A stretch of 64,000 nucleotides of DNA from an uncultured bacterium (GTDB lineage Bacteria > Bacillota > Clostridia > Lachnospirales > Lachnospiraceae). The stretch is taken from contig CANPIC010000009.1 of NCBI GenBank assembly GCA_947574055.1, positions 1 to 64,000 on the forward strand. The letters are read 5' to 3'. Positions 61,701 to 64,000 of the stretch are shown here, in pieces. Both the position numbers and the translations under genes were made by a program. The notes beneath the pieces were generated by a model that worked only from the letters and a program-made list of their open reading frames with translations, made no database searches and was not told the DNA's origin. The stretch's first letter is position 1. Each line of letters opens with the position of its first letter.

Positions 61701-61861
61701 TGCGGATAAACGGTCATAACAAGCATCACCGGCATATCCATATCCGGCGTCAGCTGGAGATTCATCCCTCTGATGGAACCGATGCCGAATATGATCAGAG
61801 ATACCACAATGACCAGAGCGGCAACGGGCCGCTGCAGTACTGTTTTTGTCAACTTACTCAT
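58793..61861 (-). CDS. RND (HAE1-type) efflux transporter permease
   Basis: A 1022-aa proton-driven exporter of the AcrB superfamily. It starts SKLTKTVLQRPVAALVIVV and continues FGIGSIRGMNLQLTPDMDMPVMLVM. Two repeats of one plus five spans and large extracytoplasmic loops are visible; the span-4 motif GMMVDNAIVVIEM keeps one of the two Asp found in AcrB. A basic cytoplasmic tail follows the last span. In Gram-positive Clostridia such pumps work with an adaptor and without an outer-membrane channel; the substrate is unknown. It is 15 nt after the adaptor gene. Confidence 0.93.
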   Translation of the reverse strand: MSKLTKTVLQRPVAALVIVVSLIIFGIGSIRGMNLQLTPDMDMPVMLVMTVYPQAGPEDVERLVTQELEDGLGTLSGLKNVYSSSQENVSMIMFSYEYGTDMDEAFNDIQKAVERIKRNLPEDAEDPTIIAMDMNAQPVMMLSVDAKDPDLDILGYVNETVEPELKKVSDVADISVSGGNEEYISVELIPELMSQYRLDVSTVANTVASANYTIPAGTADYGNQSLNVSSTAEYKTPLELATIPITTPTGHVIHLSDIANIQYASAEPTSYSRYNGAENVSIGITKIQSSSAVTLSNKVMKVVDRLNAENPDITITAVYDSSETIIDSLVSIAQTLLIGIAITMLVLFVFFGDFKGSLIVGSSMPVSLLVTFILMKFMGFSLNLITMGALVIGIGMMVDNAIVVIEMCFRKTDEGMSFMDAAYEATKTVLASIVASTITTVVVYLPLSMMEGMSGQMFGQLGYTIVFSLIASLVSAITLVPLCFSQYRPVEKKETPVNRFLEAVGERYAHILQKALHKKKLVALSAIVIFAVSIFLTRFLNMELMGQTDEGQVAVSVQFRPGTKLDIIDAKVQELEQFVKDSPYVSDYSTTVTESSASGSIQAYVADGCKLSTVEIVDEWTLAVDGYENNCEISVSSSSSMGMSGMGGGNTYDISLEGNDLENLKEACRIVSDAVVEADGVISATSSFADAATRAEIVIDPIKAAAAGMTPKMASGMIYSAMGGSDAMDVMIDDNNYTVKVEYPADEYPTVNDIYGMTLTNAGGTLVPLSEIAEIVYTDSPQTISRKDGSYTASVTATLEADAKFTAQETIRQQMAQTFLPEGVRQVTNTMEEMMNEEFGSLISAIITAILLVYIVMAIQFENLRYSGMVMFCIPFSLIGSILLLLLTQCTVSMVSLMGFLMLIGIVVNNGILYVDYTNMLRKTMSTEEALIETGKSRLRPILMTTLTTILSMIPMSLGYGKNGQMTQGMAVVIVGGLTASTILTLILLPTFYMIIHKRSKDKKEKRRERKKKEKKIALDKL

Positions 61862-61876
61862 CCGTCACCTCTCCTT

Positions 61877-63895
61877 TTACTGTGCCGCTTCCGGCTGCAT
61901 GATCCTCGCCTGCATCTCAAGATCCAGCCTTTTTGTATCACTTATTTCCGTAATCCCGGCTTCCTCACTCTCCTTCGCCTGTGTGCTCTCTGACTGCTTT
62001 TTGCCGTTATCCGTACTGCCTGCTCCCTGCTCCATGCTGTCTTTTTCACTCTTTTCTTTCACATTCGAGCCGTCTTTTAACTGGGAAGCCCAGGTGGTGA
62101 TGACCTGACTCTCTTTTGTCAGCCCGGTTTTCACTTCCACCCTTTCATTGTTAGTGATACCTGTCTCGATTTCTGTCCTCACGGCCTTTCCGCCCTGCAT
62201 ACAGTAGACATAAGCCTTCTGGTTTTCATAGTATACGCTGTCCACGGGAATGGTCATCACCTGATCCGCTTTCTGGGTCGCCAGTGTCACCTTTACACTT
62301 GTTCCGGTGATCAGCTTGCCTGAAACACTGCCATCAAGCTGCGCTTTTACTTTGAACAGGCCGCTGGCCGCATCCGCCACCCCTGCATTTTCGGAGATGT
62401 GGCCCATATATTCCGTGCCATTTCTCTCCACTCTGACTTCCTGTCCCTCTGTCAGCTCTGTCATTACTTTTTCCGATACATAAAACGTGATGCACACAGC
62501 ATCGTCCGGCGTAATCACATAGGCCGGAGAACCCTGGGCAGCCATGTTATTGACTGTTATATTTTTCTGTGTCACGACACCGGAAACCGGAGAGGACACT
62601 TTTGTATAATCAAGCTGTAGCTGCGCTGCCTCCACACCTGCCTGCGCCTGTTTCACACCTGCCTGCGCCTGCTTCACACCTGCCTGCGCCTGTGTCACGC
62701 CGGACTGTGCCTGTGTCTGGCTGGCCTGCGCCGAAATCAGTCCCACGTTGGAGCCGGCAAGCTGATAATTGGCCCCCGCTATGACAACCGCTTTTGTATA
62801 CAGTTCATAATCTTCCAGCATTTTCTGCGCCAGACGCAGTCCGTCTTCAGCAGAATAGACATTATTTTTCGCCGTTTCTTTGCCAATGGCCGCCTGAAAC
62901 TGGGAGAGTCTCATCTGATCCTTATTTCCGTCCAGTGAACTTCTGGAAGAACGCATGGTCTCTTCCTGGGATTTGGCCGTACTGATCATTACGCCCAGAT
63001 CATATTCTGAGCCTGCCGCACTGCCGGTCATACTGTATATGTAATAATCCGCAACCTTCTGCACCGAATCTCTGTCTCCCGGTACACTGATGCCTGTCAT
63101 GGCAACCGCATCCGTAACCGTTTGTGCGCTTTTGATCTCATCATAGCGCTTCTTTACCCGCTCCAGCTGCTTCGCATATTTGCTCATATGATCTGCATTG
63201 TCTTTCAGATCATCCAGGTTATCCTCCAGATCCTCATAGGCATCTCTTGCCAGTCCGAACTGTTCGGCTGCCAGGGCTTCGTTTTCCTGGGCCGCCTTGA
63301 GCGCATATTTGGCAGATGCCACGGCATTTTCCAGCTGCATCTGATTGGTTTCCACCTGTCCCAGAGACTGTTTGATCTGCTCCTGGGTATAGAGCAGGTT
63401 CAGCTGCTGCAGTACCACATTGGCCTCTGCACTGGCAGCAGAAGCATTGGCACTGTTCACGGATGCGGACGCACTGGCCACAGAGGCAGAGGCGCTCTCC
63501 AGGCTGGCCTGCGCCTGCGCCATGCCAATCTGCGCGCTCGTATCATCAATGGTGAAAAGCAGGTCTCCCGCATTGACCCTCTGTCCCTCCTCAAAAAAGG
63601 CACCGGTCACATCACCGCCGATCTTTACCATGACTGTGATCGCATCTTCGGATTCCACACTGCCGATAAAATCGCCGTCCAGCTTTATGCTTTCCACCGA
63701 GGGCGTCTGCGCTTCCACATAGATAAATGTTTCCTTTTCCGCACCGTCTTCCCCCGCAGCCGCTCCACCCGGGCCGGCCGGGCCACCACAGCCGCCCAGA
63801 ATCAATCCCGAGGAAACCATGGTCACACAAGCAAATGTGGTAAACCGCGACACTCTGTGCCTTTTGCTGTTTCCTGTTATAACCTTCCTTCTCAT
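61877..63895 (-). CDS. RND/HlyD-family efflux adaptor, predicted lipoprotein
   Basis: A 672-aa adaptor. A signal peptide ends in ILGGC (Cys36), a lipobox. A barrel-sandwich domain is split by a very long helical hairpin (about 110-420) and closed by SSPVSGVVTQKNITV. Beta-barrel and membrane-proximal parts follow, then a Ser/Glu/Lys-rich tail. The returning helix has heptad repeats of VKQAQAG type, encoded by 21-bp tandem repeats at 62633-62716. The hairpin is far longer than in AcrA. ATG 63895 lies 5 nt after the regulator stop codon; its ribosome binding site is within that gene. Confidence 0.92.
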   Translation of the reverse strand: MRRKVITGNSKRHRVSRFTTFACVTMVSSGLILGGCGGPAGPGGAAAGEDGAEKETFIYVEAQTPSVESIKLDGDFIGSVESEDAITVMVKIGGDVTGAFFEEGQRVNAGDLLFTIDDTSAQIGMAQAQASLESASASVASASASVNSANASAASAEANVVLQQLNLLYTQEQIKQSLGQVETNQMQLENAVASAKYALKAAQENEALAAEQFGLARDAYEDLEDNLDDLKDNADHMSKYAKQLERVKKRYDEIKSAQTVTDAVAMTGISVPGDRDSVQKVADYYIYSMTGSAAGSEYDLGVMISTAKSQEETMRSSRSSLDGNKDQMRLSQFQAAIGKETAKNNVYSAEDGLRLAQKMLEDYELYTKAVVIAGANYQLAGSNVGLISAQASQTQAQSGVTQAQAGVKQAQAGVKQAQAGVEAAQLQLDYTKVSSPVSGVVTQKNITVNNMAAQGSPAYVITPDDAVCITFYVSEKVMTELTEGQEVRVERNGTEYMGHISENAGVADAASGLFKVKAQLDGSVSGKLITGTSVKVTLATQKADQVMTIPVDSVYYENQKAYVYCMQGGKAVRTEIETGITNNERVEVKTGLTKESQVITTWASQLKDGSNVKEKSEKDSMEQGAGSTDNGKKQSESTQAKESEEAGITEISDTKRLDLEMQARIMQPEAAQ
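62633..62716 (-). repeat. 21-bp tandem repeats coding for adaptor heptads
   Basis: Copies begin at 62633, 62654, 62675 and 62696 and code for seven-residue units like VKQAQAG. The first three are nearly identical; the fourth is diverged. The period is one heptad, so copy-number change would keep frame and shift coiled-coil length. Confidence 0.85.
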
Positions 63896-63900
63896 CTAGC

Positions 63901-64000
63901 CTACTCCTCTCCATGTTCTAAATTATGTAAAAGCTTTCTCAGAGACTTTGACATCCCTTCCAGCTCTTCTTCCGTAAACCCGCGAAACAACCGCTCTCTT
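63901..64000 (-). CDS. 3' end of a probable MarR-family regulator
   Basis: Only the last ~32 codons are inside the window. They read LFRGFTEEELEGMSKSLRKL and end LLHNLEHGEE before TAG. This style (F-S/T-EEEL..L...L.K.L.N) is usual for the C-terminal helix of MarR regulators. It overlaps the signals of the efflux adaptor gene and would be the first gene of that operon, where a MarR repressor is a common partner. With so little sequence the call is provisional. Confidence 0.6.
   Translation of the reverse strand, partial: RERLFRGFTEEELEGMSKSLRKLLHNLEHGEE

Overview
The window looks like chromosomal DNA from a mid-GC member of the Clostridia, most likely a Lachnospiraceae-type gut bacterium. This is inferred from gene order and protein style: rimP-nusA-rnpM-ylxQ-infB-rbfA-nrnA-truB-ribF, pyrH-frr-uppS-cdsA-dxr-rseP...ispG-polC, a Gram-positive PolC replicase, AGGAGG-type ribosome binding sites and Firmicute two-component families. 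Nearly every gene lies on the minus strand; only the SpoVB-like flippase (3005-4342) and ogt (11201-11719) are on the plus strand. No insertion sequence, prophage, CRISPR array or rRNA was seen. There is one tRNA, Glu with anticodon CTC, at 42392-42463.

Layout: 94-2826 is a sulfur-transfer operon (iscS, iscU, mnmA) with a clear promoter overlapping a palindrome. 3005-11719 holds a flippase, a zinc-ribbon protein, a D-Ala-D-Ala carboxypeptidase, thrS, pnp, rpsO and ogt. 11724-17499 holds a secreted NlpC/P60 hydrolase, a LytTR/GHKL two-component system with a VOC protein, and a Na/phosphate cotransporter. 17624-26504 is the transcription/translation operon from rimP to ribF, with an attenuator-like hairpin in its leader. 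26684-28676 is an orphan MotA/MotB-like (ion-driven stator) pair with its own promoter and a highly structured leader. 28856-42176 is a chemosensory and phosphorelay cluster: two REC-HD-GYP proteins (one degenerate), a PAS kinase, CheR, CheB, a CheY-like protein, CheA, CheW, an MCP without a sensory domain, HPt and a hybrid kinase. No flagellar gene is visible beside it. 42552-55930 is polC-ispG, then a Ser/Thr kinase and PP2C phosphatase separated by 103-bp tandem repeats, then rseP-dxr-cdsA-uppS-frr-pyrH. 56055-58539 is a bactofilin with a long acidic repeat-bearing region plus a membrane-anchored polysaccharide deacetylase. 58793-64000 is an RND efflux operon with a lipoprotein adaptor and the 3' end of a probable MarR regulator.

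Most of the window is housekeeping. The less ordinary parts are the stator-like pair next to the chemosensory operon, the hairpin-rich leader of that pair, the kinase/phosphatase pair with the tandem-duplicated dyad element inside an otherwise conserved operon, the degenerate HD-GYP output protein, and the repeat-containing bactofilin. All calls rest on reading the sequence and recalling family motifs; no database search was run. Start codons were chosen by ribosome binding sites, so several genes are shorter than their longest open frame.
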